From contig NC_051089.1 in NCBI RefSeq assembly GCF_901709675.1, positions 4,940,476 to 5,004,475 on the forward strand: a DNA stretch of 64,000 nt, written 5' to 3'. Source of the DNA: Syngnathus acus. Its lineage: Eukaryota > Chordata > Actinopteri > Syngnathiformes > Syngnathidae. The notes under the pieces were generated by a model. It made no database searches, was not told the origin of the DNA, and saw only the letters and a list, made by a program, of their open reading frames with translations. Below are positions 46,324 to 58,742 of the stretch, one piece after another. The position numbers and the translations under genes are program-made. Every line of letters starts with the position of its first letter. Position 1 is the stretch's first letter.

Positions 46324-49170
46324 TGGCAGGAGAGTTTAGTGGTGGGGGGGTTGTTTTCCAAACTCAGACAGTGGTGGGAAAAAAAAACGTTGGCCACAAG
46401 AGAAAGACAGTAATGTACTAATTCAGAATCTGATATCGATGACCCGGGGAGGAAACACAACTAAAGCGCTTTAGCGGATGATTGGGAAATTGCGGGAAAC
46501 TGTGCCACCATCTGCTTTGGAGACCAACACAAACCACAAGACAGTAGTCTGCAACATGCGCCTCAAGATGGCTGTCACTTTACTTCAGGCACGACACAGT
46601 GACATGAACATCGCAGCCTCGGGGATATCGACGGCGGCGGCGGGTTCGGGCCAAGCAGCTTATCCCTCACGGAGCTTACGGGAAAAGCTTCCAGGAACAC
46701 CGTTTGCTATTTCAAAAAGATGGCCGCGGCGGGAAATCTGGCTGCCAGTCGGTAATAATATATGATGTTAAACTGCTCCATTTATGTCCGCGTCCACACG
46801 CCGATATGGAAGAGATCACTCATTGTGTCCCTCAAGTACAACATGTTCTCAGTTGTAGTTTCATGGACAAATAACAAAAGATCCAACATCAAATAAAAAA
46901 GAAAGGAAGGAGGGGAAAAAAGGTATTTGGCTCTTTGGGAAAAGTGTGGGGAAACCCAATGCGGCCTTCACTGGTGGAACCATTCTCCGCACTTGGCACG
47001 CACATGAAAGCAGCTTCTACTCCGCTGAAGTAATGGCACGAACATAGACATGCACATACTGTATATGCGAGGAAACACATACACACAGTGGTGTAGACGC
47101 ACCCAAGCCCAGGAAAAGAAGGCCTGTCATGGACACGCAGGAAAGGGAGGAAGCTCAAACGACTTTTGTGTCGACGGGAATTGAGAAAAACAAGAGTTGA
47201 AAGGCGGTCTGCATGAGAGAGAGAGAGCAAAAGTGGGAGATGAATTCATACGCTCTGTCAGAACGCATCAGTCTGCCGAGGAAATGTGGAAGGGAGCGCT
47301 GTCACTTGTCTTGCTGAACACAACACACTCGGAGAGACTGGAGAGGCAGGAACAAACTTACTCCAGGTGCTAAGAACTTTTGATTTGGACAAAAGGTGTG
47401 ATTGGGACCAAATACAGTATGTAGCAAATGGAGTTATGTGAAACCTCCAATAAAACTTTACCATCCATCGACAGCTGGGGAGCCCAAGTCCGGTTTTTCG
47501 TGAGCACCTATCAACCCCGTTTTAGATGTTTGCCTCTTTCAAAACACCTGCGGAATTGTTTTAAGTACCAACCACCAGATCGATGCCAGTGGTTATGAAA
47601 AGCAGCAATACAGTTGAGCTCCAAAGATTTACTTAAGCCGTCATAATGTAAAAAAAAAGTCATTAAACTGAAGGCAAAAACATTTTGTCTTATTCACTGC
47701 CTGCATTCCAAAGCGGAATCATCCATCAACTTCAGCCTTCGACCATGGAGGCTAATGAGCAAGGGAACAAACATTTGTGATGGCAGCAACAACTAAAGAA
47801 AGCCTGTCTCCAGCACAAATAAATTCAAGAAGAGGAGAAGAAAAAAAAAACAATACCCCAAACAATAAAAACACTAACTGCCTTGTATAAAGAAAAGCCA
47901 AACAAAGTGCACTTGTAAAATCAACAGAGACTGAGACTCGGAGCAAAACCACATATGTGCAACCCAACTAAATAAAACATTGCCAGTCCATCCTACTTTG
48001 TTTTCTTTCTTTGAGTCATGCGAGAATGTCAACATGTGAAATTGGTTTAGTGAACGTCAAGCAAGTTATAAAAAAAAATCCATTCCAACATTACTGGAGA
48101 AATGGTAAGATATCGTGCACCGTGCGTAAAGTTTTCTTTAGCTTTTTAAAAACACTTCAAAATTAGTCTGAACAAGGTCTTTGATGCAAGTCATATTCAC
48201 AAATTAGCCTTCAAAGTTCTGTTTTGTTTGTTCATGTGAATAATAACAGTGAGCAGTACGTTCCTTAAAATTGCTCAAAGAAGTTTACACATGAATTCAG
48301 ATTAAACATTTCCTCTGCCAGAAGTGTTCCAAGTTGGAGGTCAACCAACATCTCAGAATGGATCGCCTTGTCATTGTGGTTGTCTCAGCGGTTCAATTGT
48401 ATAAACAGTCCTAAAATTCACACAATGAACGCAGTTATTTGCCGGCTTGAAATGATCCCACATCAAACAGAGCTGAGCCAAAATGAATTGCAGAAAATCA
48501 TTTGAGCCAACATTAGCAACGCAACATTGATTCCAAATGTTACATGATTAACTTCAGCAAAACTGACAGTTTTGTGATTAAGGATTGGACGCTCATAAAT
48601 CACCGCCATCACACACAAGACAGACTTCTGTAAATCTGTAAATAAGGAGTCTCTGAGGTAGACACATTAAGAAAGTGCTTCTTTTGCCTTTAGCCAAAGA
48701 GACAAAAAAAAAAAATCAGTGAGGACCAGATTACCCAGAAACCTCCAGGGCAGCTCTCCCAAAAAGAGCAGATAAAAGAGCTTATTAATAGCCCCAAAGA
48801 TTTACATGCACTAAGTGGATGTTTATGTTGGAACTTGCTGCTTATGTGTGAACATCCAACCACTGTAAACAGGACCATTCATGTCCCACTTCCTTTACAT
48901 CACAGATATTGTTTCCACTGAAAAATAGGCGGCCGCAGTTTGAAAACACATCATTTGAGTTTTTTTTCTTGTTTTCTTTTTAAGTGGTTCCACAGTTCGG
49001 TGTGCCCGAGGCAGTAATCATTGTCATGCACTTCCTATTCTGCCTCGTGTCGTTCTGTTGACTTTTGCGCAAGGAGACGAGGAAGGCGCATCGCTGACAT
49101 TATTTGGACCAGCACTAGAAAAACAAACATGAATTCTACAAACGGTAGCTGGGTGGTGTTTATTTACATA
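46324..49170. other. Non-coding, no gene seen
   Basis: A small CG-rich spot is at 46620-46745 (gacggcggcggcgggttcgg, aagatggccgcggcgg), the second a YY1-like word. Otherwise AT-rich with A runs. Frames of up to 113 codons lack domains. cagttgagctccaaag near 47611 may be a remnant of a dispersed repeat end. Confidence 0.4.
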
Positions 49171-49212
49171 TAGTACCGGTCAGAAGTTTGGAAACGTCTT
49201 CGGATTCACATG
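49171..49212 (+). mobile_element. Solo Tc1/mariner-like terminal sequence
   Basis: tagtaccggtcagaagtttg followed by gaaacgtcttcggattcac matches the terminal inverted repeat of a fish Tc1-like family (usual form agtaccagtcaaaagtttgg then acacaccttctcattca). No matching inverted end is visible downstream and no transposase follows. Confidence 0.5.
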
Positions 49213-49400
49213 GTCGCAAACACACTAACTGAAGGTGAAGATGGAGGGACTTTGATTTTGAGCACAAAGAAACTAAATATGTCACATGCACAAGAAGCCA
49301 AACAAAAGTGCAAATGCAACAATAAAACAAAAAATGATCATGGCAAAAGAAAAAAAAAACTCCATATATATCACTAGTAAAAAAATAAAATAAAAAGTGT

Positions 49401-49560
49401 ACACTCTTAAAACTGCTGGGTAAAAAATAACCCAATTTGGGTTAAAAATTGGAATGAAAATAAAAGCCCCCCAAAAAATGTTTTTTTTTATTTTTGCAAA
49501 ACAACCCAATGTTGGGTCAAATTCACCCAACTTCCTAGGTCGGTCCAATTTTTAACCCAA
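49401..49560. mobile_element. Dispersed fish element of the 'ctgggt-aacccaa' type
   Basis: acactcttaaaactgctggg then taaaaaataacccaa, tttgggttaaaaattgg, acaacccaatgttgggtc and ttttaacccaagg: repeated TGGGTT and AACCCA words in both orientations characterise a teleost repeat I recall as abundant. It has no ORF. The class is uncertain (likely a small DNA transposon derivative). Confidence 0.65.
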
Positions 49561-52500
49561 GGATGCATGTAAAATTCATTCTGGTGTTCTATGCAAAAAC
49601 TGTGAACCCATAATATGACAGTGGGTAGACCCTCACCAACCACATGAATTGCGGGCAATGTGGGGGGATTCACGCGGGAGGCATCGGGCATATGCAGTAA
49701 CCCCGCTTGCCATTTATTGGACAAATATAAAATTAACAACAGCCGGGAGTTGCATTAGTGAGCCAACACTAATTTCCAATTTGAGGTCAGTTGTACGCTA
49801 TAAACATTTAAAAGGTGTTTTAAAGAGGGGAGCTGGCTGCCTCTTTATTCGAAACAAACTTTTTTAATTAATCAGCATACTCAGCTCATCCTTATGTTAA
49901 AAGTATAGGAAAAACCTAAATAACGCAACAGAAATTTTACTGCTAAATATTCAAAGACAAGAAATTACATGTAAAACTAAGCCATCCTTAAGTTTGAATT
50001 TGAGAGTGATAATATCTTGTTAGTTTTTTTGAAGCTGTGTGATTGCTATTTTGGTTCTGCCACAATGTGACTTAACTTTTATGTAACAGATCCGTTTCAC
50101 GTCAAGACTGCCGAGGTGTTAATGGACTGGTTGACACAAGCGTCATGTTCGGGATTCCAAACTGGAGTGTTCTCCCTTTAAGTGCATGATGGCCACCGGC
50201 AGCTTTGTTCCACCCAGAACATCAAAAAGGGGGGCAACCCGAGCTATTTGAACAATGGCTTGGGTCTATATTTAGAGGAAGTGACGGGTGAGGGGGATTG
50301 GGACGTGTATGAGGTCAGCGCCAGAATGCGAGGCACATCCACGCTGCCATCCATCAGCGGCCCAAAGAACGCAAATGCTCTTTCCCAGGGTCGGTAACTT
50401 GCTTCTACCTGTTTAAGCCTTTTCAGTCCGATGACATGAGAGGCATCCTTGATCACATCATAGAGAGATTAAGCTCCTGTATCAGAGATCAGGCTAAATC
50501 TGTTCATGTGGTCTGGGGTTGGGCTAGTCCTTGAACGCACCAATGCCCGGCCGGGCACCAAGCCACGAGTGGTGTTTTGTTGACTGGTAGATGAGGCTCT
50601 GCTTTAATCAGAAGCATGCGGGGATGGTGTCAAAGTTCCACGCTGGAAGCTCCCAGGTGAAAGATGAGCAGGGAGAGAGGTGTTGTCTTCATGTTAATTA
50701 AAACTGGCCCCGAGATGCGCTAACCTCTGAAATGGACGACGGCACTGGCAGCGCAAACGGTAGCCGTCAGCTGAGCACGAGCGCACGTCAAGGGGTGCCA
50801 TTAATTTAATCAGGCCAAGAACACTGTCTAACCGCTTAAAAGCAGGAGGGGCGGGGGGTCTGCAGGGGGAAAAAGTCTGTTTCAGTTCAGATGACTGAAA
50901 TGGGTTTTTCAAAAAAAGGCAAAGAGGAAATTGAAAGGAAACAAGCGTGATAGTTAATGCGTTAAAGTCCACCTTTGGCTTACTAAGTGCAATGAGCTCA
51001 TCGTGCATCGATTGCGGCTTTGATGACAAAGCATGTAGGAGAAAAATAATTTCCTGGATTGCCCCAAGTGATTATTAAAAAGTATCTTTCTTTTAAGGGT
51101 GTAACGAGAACCGATTTGAATCGGAAAATCAGTTTTGATGTCAAAGATAAATCTGACACAATTTCAATGAACCAGCTGTTGACCCGATCAAAAAGTTGTC
51201 CCGCTGGTTGTAGCAAACTCCATGTTGCCTCAATGTCAACATTTGATTGATAATCAATTCAACACGATTGCCATCTTTCTTAAACCACTTAATCGATTAT
51301 TAAAGCCAGATGATCGTCACCTACTTGGCCAAAACAGTCCTGAATAAAAAATGAATGGTCTGCAATGTGATCAATCACTTAATGGTCTTTATTAGTCCCG
51401 CAATTGGAATGTTTGCAGTTTGAGATCGATTCAATCTGAAATATTGGGCTAATTAATATATCCACACTTTTATTGTTCTTCCAGGACTGCTGAGTCAGCA
51501 CCAAGTCCACTTTCACCGCACAACAAATCTGGAGCGAGCCAAGAGACGGTCGGTCCCTGAAGCCTCTCCCGGGAAACAGCGGTTCTTTTATTTACCCAGA
51601 AATCCCATCCTCTGCAGCGGCTTCCTGTTTCCTTGAAGAGAGACATCCTTTCCTGGGGGATCATCTGGATGAAGCAGACGCAGGCCGCTTCAGACGGGCC
51701 CGTGCCCATTTACAATAACACCATCATGCTGTTCCTCCCAGCAAGCCCACCCTGGAAAACGCCAGCCCCATCCCGAGGCAGGAGAGGCAGAGCGGGAGGC
51801 CTTCTGCATTCACGCTGAGACAAAGAGGGCCTTGCTGGAGGGTTTGCGTGAGGGGAAACTCGGCGGCAGATGCAAATGAACTAGCGGGAAATAACATTAA
51901 GGGGGGGGACATGGACACAAAGGCTGGCGTGGCACTTGGGGAAGTCTCCTAAACAAGCGGACCTTTTGAAATCTCGACAGCAGCGAATGTCAATCAAGCG
52001 GTCAGCGTTAACAATGTTAGGCCAGAACCAACCGAGCTTAATGCCCCACCCCCTTTGCAAATCTGGCACGCCAACCTACCCCCCCCACCTTGTGACCACA
52101 TGAATCTGACTAGTGACAGCTCGCCATCCTGTAATTTGCCAATTTGCACGCGTGTCAAAAAGCCAGGCGGTCGTGAATGATGGCCGCAAAGTGGGGATCG
52201 GCCGAAAACAAGGGCAAGAGATCATAACTGGTGTGGGGGGGGTTGATAATCGGGATGACGGGGTTGTGGACGGTGAAATACACTTTTGCCGTGTCTTCAC
52301 TACATGGCCGTCATTTGACTACCCTAGAAGTCAACAACTAGAATAGATACGTACTATTTTTAAGCAAGGAGGGTCTTCGGGTCACTTTTACCCATTTTTT
52401 GGCGACTGAACTCTCGTTCTAAAAAGACACAAAAATCTTTTTTTGATCTAGTCAGGCTTTTTCCTGCTCATCATTGCCCGTTCCCTTCCCTCCCAGGAAC

Positions 52501-53590
52501 AAAAACACATTTAATGGCCACGTTGGCTCAAAGCAGAATAGACAATGAAGCACTGTTTTTAAATGTGATGGTCATCGTGTTGTTTGTTGTTTTTTTATGT
52601 CACAATAAAACCACAATTGAAAACCAACACAATGAAGCCATGGCAAATAAAAGTTCTAAAATAAAAAAGAAACGCCTTGAGAGGTCCAAAGAACAACTTC
52701 ATCCTATATTTTCCCCCGGTGGAAAAATAAATACCTTTTACGTTTGTACGTGCATGTCCACATACAGCTTTCACATGATGCTTGTATAAATCTCTATCAG
52801 GAAGCCAGCCAAGCTCGCGGCCTCTTGCTGCCTGAAAGCCATATAATAGTCTCAGGAACCAGAAACACATTTTCTGCTTAGTTGGCAGCAAATGTCTCGT
52901 GATGGTCTGGGCTGGCTAACTATGACTGTTATTTATATGATTGGGTTAGAGATGAGGGGGGAAAAATAGCCGACAAATGCATGTAGCCGTTACAAGATAA
53001 AGTAAACACAGATTGGAACCAAAAACGTCTGAGACAAAGGCAGACAAGTCACTATGGGAATTGTCGCCTCCTCTTGCAGGAATCCGCTTGCTCGCGCTGC
53101 CCTTTACACTTGTTTCATAATGTTTTACTTCTCCACAACAATCGCCATCACTGATTAACATCTGACAAAATCCGCGCTCCTCGCTCTTAACTGGAGGAGA
53201 TCCTTAAACCATCCGTGAAAGTGAAAATGAGAAGCAATTTGGTTGAACACTTGACATTATAATGGCTATTTACCACAGCGTTATCGCGCTAAAAGGCTAG
53301 CCCTCTAAATGTCTCACAAAAGTAATCTCGCCGTCGGGTACAGTTCATTGAATTTCCTACAGCTGGCCCTCCAATCTGTCTTGCGTTATTCCGAGCGTGA
53401 GATGTTAGCGGGTGGAAAAAAAACTAGCACAAACTGGCTTGTGGTTGTGGGTTTTTTTTTTTTATTCAAGGGTCAGGTCGTAATGTGACTATCAAACAAA
53501 CATGACTGTTGACTGTTTGTATTTACTTGAGTTAAACCATGTGGTGGAAGGTGAGGTCATGGAAGGGGATTAATGTAGAATTGTAGGACC
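49561..53590. other. Non-coding; mixed, no gene supported
   Basis: At 51100-51440 the words agggtgtaacgagaaccg, gatttgaatcggaaaatc and gagatcgattcaatctg suggest a degraded dispersed repeat without definable ends. The segment 50690-50880 is repeat-free with cattaatttaatcaggcc. The segment 51470-51880 has overlapping frames on both strands without domains. An octamer ATGCAAAT is at 51870-51877. Short T runs lie at 53452-53463. Confidence 0.35.
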
Positions 53591-53715
53591 ATTTTTAGAT
53601 AATATCTAATAATATTTTATTATTTATATTTTAATGTATTTATATTTTAGATATATTATACTATTTTTATTTTATTTTATATTATTTTAATAATATTTTT
53701 AGATATTTAAATAAA
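53591..53715. repeat. AT-only low-complexity tract
   Basis: About 125 bp almost entirely of A and T (aatatctaataatattttat and similar), with no regular unit. Confidence 0.85.
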
Positions 53716-55283
53716 TGGTTAATTTAAGGAAATATAGTCAAACGTTAATCCCTAATGAACATCACTCTACAACCCACACTGTCAGACGCCTGGTTGGTTT
53801 CCGTTATGGTAATTGAAGCGAGGGATCTGTACGTTTCAAAGACTCGCGCAGGAAAGGAACTTGGGTCAGAACCTCCGGCTGAGTCTCCATTGGAAACTCA
53901 AAGGCTGTCAGAAACTTTGCTCAGCAAACGCAGACCCCCACCAACCCGACACAACCCCTCCGGGTATGATCAAGGATGTAGCCCAACAGACTCGGTGACC
54001 TGCTCTGCCGGGCCTGAACACATTTTGGGTTGCGGCGGCAGCTCGATGCCGTCATAGTGCTGAGGGAACGGCACAGTCACTGGATATTACCCAGGGAGTC
54101 GGACTGGAGAATCAGTTTCCATTTCACCGTGACCTTTCTCTGGTCCCAACGGTGGTCAGCTCCACCGCTACCTCCTTCCTCTCAGATCCCCACTGAGCGG
54201 CCTCCGCCCCCGCTTCAGTCTCCCTCTCTCCCTCGCTCTCTGTTCATTTGTCAACCTATCCATCTCACTCTTTTACTAAGCTACAACAGAGTGCCGCAAC
54301 CCCCCCAACAAAGAGATCGCATTCCCATAGCTCATCTATCTTCCCATCAGCTGTCTACACAGTTACTCGGTGTGTTAACATTGCACTCGGGTGCAGGCGA
54401 ATAATGCGACTGATGAACGCTATGAAAATCACTTCTGAACAACTCCATATCCAACTTGCGGCCTGTTGGAAGACAATCAGGATTCGAGGTGTTGACTGTC
54501 AACTGGGATGAGTCAACTGGTATTTTATTTATTTATTTTTTTTAAACGAGCGCTGAATAAATGCTCACATTGTATTTTGCAAACCAACAACTGCTGGTGT
54601 GTTTTGAAAAAAATGCTGAGATGTCGTCCAGAATTTCTGGCAAGTTGTTGGTTCAACCATGACCATTAATGTTAAGTCACACGCAAAAAAATTCATTTTA
54701 TCATTTTGTTTGACAAGCTAGCAACAGCAACAACAACAACAGAGCTATATTTTGCAGTTTAGACGAACTGCATACCTTGGAGAAAGACTAAGGTGTGCCT
54801 AATGATTTCTGAGGAATCTAACCATGTGGCCAACATCACAGTTTCATTTGGATTATTTTATTTTCATTTCCAGATGAACTAAAGAAACTCACCCTTTTGC
54901 AGGCAATGGTGCTCCTGTTGATGTTTGACAAATTCAATCGGTTATGCAGACGGTGTGTAATCCAGAGCCTGTATTTTTATTCATAGTCTGACTTTGTAGT
55001 ATTTAGAAGTTTTATTTTGTATTGGGATCCACTATTTTCTTTTGTTTGTGTGTTTATTTCCTGAGTCTACTTTGGACAAGACTGCTTCTCGTTGCTGGTG
55101 ACTTCCTGTTCTTCCCAATCAGTCCCCGCCCTCCTGCTTCATCTGTTTGTCGTTTGTCTCATTAGAATATTAAGATTCTTGCTTTGGCTTTGGTCTTTGT
55201 TGTTATTTGAATGATGTCCCAGAATGATGTAATTTTTCTGAGGAAAATAATAATAGTTTTTAAGAATATTAAAGCCAGGGGAA

Positions 55284-55286
<3 letters not shown>
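53716..55286. other. Non-coding, no gene seen
   Basis: Frames at 53755-54057 (100 codons) and 54030-54404 (124 codons, Pro/Ser/Leu rich from a CT-rich tract) have no recognisable domain. A short (CAA)n tract lies at 54727-54741. Confidence 0.4.

Positions 55287-55331
<45 letters not shown>
55287..55331. repeat. (AT)22 microsatellite
   Basis: An uninterrupted 45-bp AT tract, self-complementary and therefore able to form a cruciform. It produces the Ile-Tyr repeat frames on both strands. Confidence 0.96.
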
Positions 55332-55335
<4 letters not shown>

Positions 55336-55589
55336 TTTCTTCACCTGTCCATATTGTTTGCAGTCACAAATTTTGATTGCCATAATAAAAAAATGTATAT
55401 AATTTTGAAAATGCCAGGAAGTTGTTACACAGGCTGACAATCTTTTGTTCATCATCCAACTTAGATACAACATTAGTAATCAGAAGAAATACCATCTGGC
55501 AAGCAAACCATCATTACCTGCCACACCCAAGCAAAGAAAGGTCACGGGACAGTATAGAGACACCTGTGACATCATTGTCAAGCGGAGAT
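55332..55589. other. Non-coding, no gene seen
   Basis: AT-rich, then mixed sequence. No repeat ends or motifs of note. Confidence 0.4.
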
Positions 55590-55925
55590 AAAGACACGGG
55601 CTAATCGCGCTAATGTCGTCGCACCGCACATGCTGACAAATGAAGCCATTGTGGTGTGATTATCACAGTTATTTCTAGCCTCTTCGCTATGAGGACCATG
55701 CATTTGTTACGTTAGATGGGGGCGGCTCACGCAGCCGTTTGCCTGTCATTGTGTATTACAGGCAAGCCCATGACATTTGGAAACACCGGGTAATGCACTT
55801 TACTATATGCGTCGTGTTATTAAAACGGCATTATTTTGACAGCAAGCCACCATGCCCTGTGATTAATTAGCGGTGTTGAGCCTGGAGGTGGATCACGCCC
55901 GTTTAGAGAGGGTACTTTAACAATA
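55590..55925. promoter_or_regulatory. Candidate regulatory block
   Basis: cgggctaatcgcgctaatgtc, gccattgtggtgtgattatc, ccgggtaatgcactttac, gtgttattaaaacggc and gtgattaattagcggtg (GATTAATTAG from 55861) lie in 300 bp of repeat-free, balanced sequence with almost no open frames. It has the densest combination of CG dinucleotides and TAAT cores in the right half of the window. The call rests on composition. Confidence 0.37.
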
Positions 55926-56446
55926 GAAATTAACTGACAAAGTATTGGAAAGAGCCACAGGCAATTGTTTGCTCATTAGATCCACTTTGGACAATGACAC
56001 AGCAATAAAGCGGGATTTGTTGGATGCGTCAGCTTGGTGAGGTGGAATGAGAGATATCGCAGAGCACATTCTGGTGAGGATCAAACTTAGGCGATCTCAA
56101 TCTTGGACTGAGAAGAATGAACCTTGAGTCATGTGACTGCAATTTCAATCACTTTCATTTGTGCGCTGGATTTTTGCAAACCTTTGACGTACATTTTCTT
56201 TACATTTAATATCCGAGTCATGGACAGCTGTGAAAATAGAAAGTAAATCCCAGCACCAGTCGGTTTTGTGTCGCACCCGAAACCACTGATTCATAGCTGC
56301 TCCAACACAGTTACGGTTACAAATATACAGCTGCAACTTCCACCTTGAGAACCTCTGTTTCTGTACTTGTGTTTATGGTCATGCAAAAAAGATGGAAAAA
56401 CACGACTCACAATTCAAGATATAAATCTTAGTTGAGAAAGAGTTGG
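55926..56446. other. Non-coding, no gene seen
   Basis: Mixed AT-leaning sequence up to the first copy of the paired repeat. No domain in any frame. Confidence 0.4.
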
Positions 56447-56526
56447 AAAAACAAGCAGGAAAAGACCAATAGGATTCGATCGGTCCCCGGCTGGCCGTAA
56501 AAAGCAAAGTTGCACATGAGTTATTG
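56447..56526 (+). repeat. Paired dispersed repeat, copy 1
   Basis: About 80 bp, from aaaacaagcagg to catgagttattg, with about 91% identity to 58664-58742 in the same orientation (roughly 7 mismatches). The flanks do not match, so this is a repeat unit rather than a large segmental duplication. Confidence 0.75.
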
Positions 56527-58158
56527 ACGGCTGGTGAAGTTATTTCTTTCACTTGCGTGACAAGTTAGTGATACTTAAAACATCACCGGTTCCGTTACTA
56601 GATGTTTTATGGTGGGAAATATAAATAATGTCACATCTTTTTTTTTAAATCGGAACAATGGTCCCAGAATATTAAAAGGATACATTTTATCTGGAAGATT
56701 CTGCTGCAAGATGTGAAGGTTAGTCCATTTTATTATTTGTAGCATCATTTTCTTTAAACACCAGACCTTTGTTTTGGTTTTAATGATTTTTTTTTGAGTC
56801 CACGGGAAGTCTACAGTGGCGTTGATCTCACTGCTTGTCCTATATAATTGAAAGTATTGTTTTTAATGCTAGTTGCCGATGTCGGTAAAAGAGTGAGAAG
56901 GGGGGGCTTTACGTTCAATCTCTGCTTTAGTTGAAAGCTGACTGGGATGTGAAGTGAAAGCCCGCCAGTCCAGCAATCCCCAAGAGGGGGGAAGAAACAG
57001 ACGAGTGGTAGCCTCAAAACACCTCTCCGTTCACTGCCCTCCCTCCCTTGGCTTTAACAGAAGGTATGTATTTTGGGAGAGACCCCCGGTGATGTGATGG
57101 ACACGAGCGCCGCGTTTGAAATGGAAACCGGTGCATTCTGCCCTGCCAGGGAGGCACCAGGAATATCCCGGTAGGGATGGACGGTGAAAGGAAATGGAAC
57201 AAGCGAGGGGGAGAAGGTGGGGGCAAAAAACAGCCGTCTTTATTGAGGGTTTCCTTTCAAAAACACCAGCAAATATCGGAGCGACCCTTCTCCATTCACT
57301 AACCTCAATGGAGTACCCTCTCGCCAACCACAGGCGTAGATGGCTTCTTTCTTCTCATATCAACTCACTCATGTATACACCGACGACACATGCCGGCTCA
57401 GATAACCCAGAGAATAAAAAAGACATGATAACAGAAATGAATGTAACTCACAAGAAGCAAAGCTTAATCTCTCACGCGTGCGTGTATGTGTGTGCTGTTT
57501 TTCCCTCCTATACACTCGCCATTTATTTCCCCCGCAGGAGCAAAATAGGACGTGATGATGCAGTGCCGTGCTAAAAGGATGATGTATGTGCACCCCCTCC
57601 TCACTATAACTCACCTGGCTCCTCTACAGCAGGAAGTGAAAGAGCAAAGGAGTCATATCCTTCAGCCTTCTACTCATTCAAATGGGTTGGCATCTGTAAA
57701 CAAGAGCTGCGACTATCATGTAGCGGTCAGATAAGAAAGGAGGGGGGGGAGTCCTCCAGAGAGATGGATCGCAAAGGGCCCAGCACCATCCTGCCACCTT
57801 AGGATAATAAACAGCCTCGGAGGAAGGGGTCCAGGGAGAAGGCGGGGAGGGGGGTCAGATAAGAGCCATCACTCACATCGGCCGCGCTGATAAGACGCAG
57901 ACGCACTCCGTCACCCCCGCGTGACATTTGTTTTTCATTCCACTCCGACGAGGGAGAAGTCAACCTGTTTCATCTCATCGATGGCCGCCGTACTTCCACT
58001 CTGGATGTCCCGCCTGCTCAGTGCGTGCCAGCTTGTGACAGCGTTGGCGGCCGAGTGATTGAGTAGTGCGCAGGATACTCTCCAGCTCACGGCTCCAGGA
58101 GAGGGAACCCGAAGCAAACGTAAACAAGCCAGTTTTTCAGTTCTATCTAAAAAACAAA
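56527..58158. other. Non-coding, no gene supported
   Basis: Overlapping frames on both strands at 57014-57614 (up to 126 codons) have no recognisable domain. A G run lies at 57743-57750. A balanced CG-containing stretch at about 57880-58110 could be a regulatory block. gaag|gtatgt at 57059-57067 is donor-like without a partner. Confidence 0.38.
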
Positions 58159-58400
58159 CCATATTTTCCAGACTATAAGCCGCTACTTTTTTGGACAAGC
58201 TTTGAACCCCACTGCTTATAGTCCAGTGCGTTTTATCTATGACTTTTTCATGATATTTATGATATTGTATGATTTGTCCATATTCTCTTATTTATGAAAA
58301 TTAAACATCTGTGGCTTATAGTCCAGTGCGGCTTATATACAAACAAAACTGGATTTTCCCTAGATTTTAGCTGGTGCGGTTTATAGTCCAGAAATTACGG
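58159..58400. mobile_element. Inverted-repeat element of the 'ggactataagccgc' type (MITE)
   Basis: The left end ccatattttccagactataa then gccgc and the reverse complement of the right end, ccgtaatttctggactataa then accgc, are inverted repeats of about 25 bp with a few mismatches. Inside, gcttatagtccagtgcg occurs at about 58213-58229 and again near 58314-58330, so the unit contains internal direct repeats of the end motif. This matches a very common teleost element I recall. It is 242 bp and has no ORF. Confidence 0.82.
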
Positions 58401-58663
58401 TAGTTGATTGTCTAAAAATGGTCAGTTTGGTTTTGGTGCCTTGCCTATAAAAACCACAACCCTAAAGGTAATTCCTTATCCAGATATTTGAACCTTCAGC
58501 CCATAGTTTCAGATTTACAGTAGAACTCCAAGTTTGCCAAGTACAAATGTTCCCACCTTGACGACTTATGACCTCATTTTTTTCACATCGTACGACACGA
58601 GACGTAAAAACGGCTACTCGCAATGCTAACACTAATAACCTCATGTTACTTGGCTGGGAGGGT
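58401..58663. repeat. Probable dispersed-repeat remnant
   Basis: acagtagaactccaagtttg at about 58515-58534 resembles the start of other dispersed repeats in this window (aatacctcaagttatgag near 7591; gtagaactccaagttac near 44640). The remainder is degraded and its boundary with the repeat copy that follows is unclear. Confidence 0.3.
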
Positions 58664-58742
58664 AAAACAAGCAGGAAAAGAGCAATAGGTTTCTATCCGT
58701 CCCCGACTGGCCATAAAAAGCAAAGTTGGACATGAGTTATTG
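58664..58742 (+). repeat. Paired dispersed repeat, copy 2
   Basis: Same 80-bp unit as 56447-56526, in direct orientation about 2.2 kb away. The shared run ggccataaaaagcaaagttg (copy 1 has ggccgtaaaaagcaaagttg) is the longest near-identical stretch. Confidence 0.75.
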
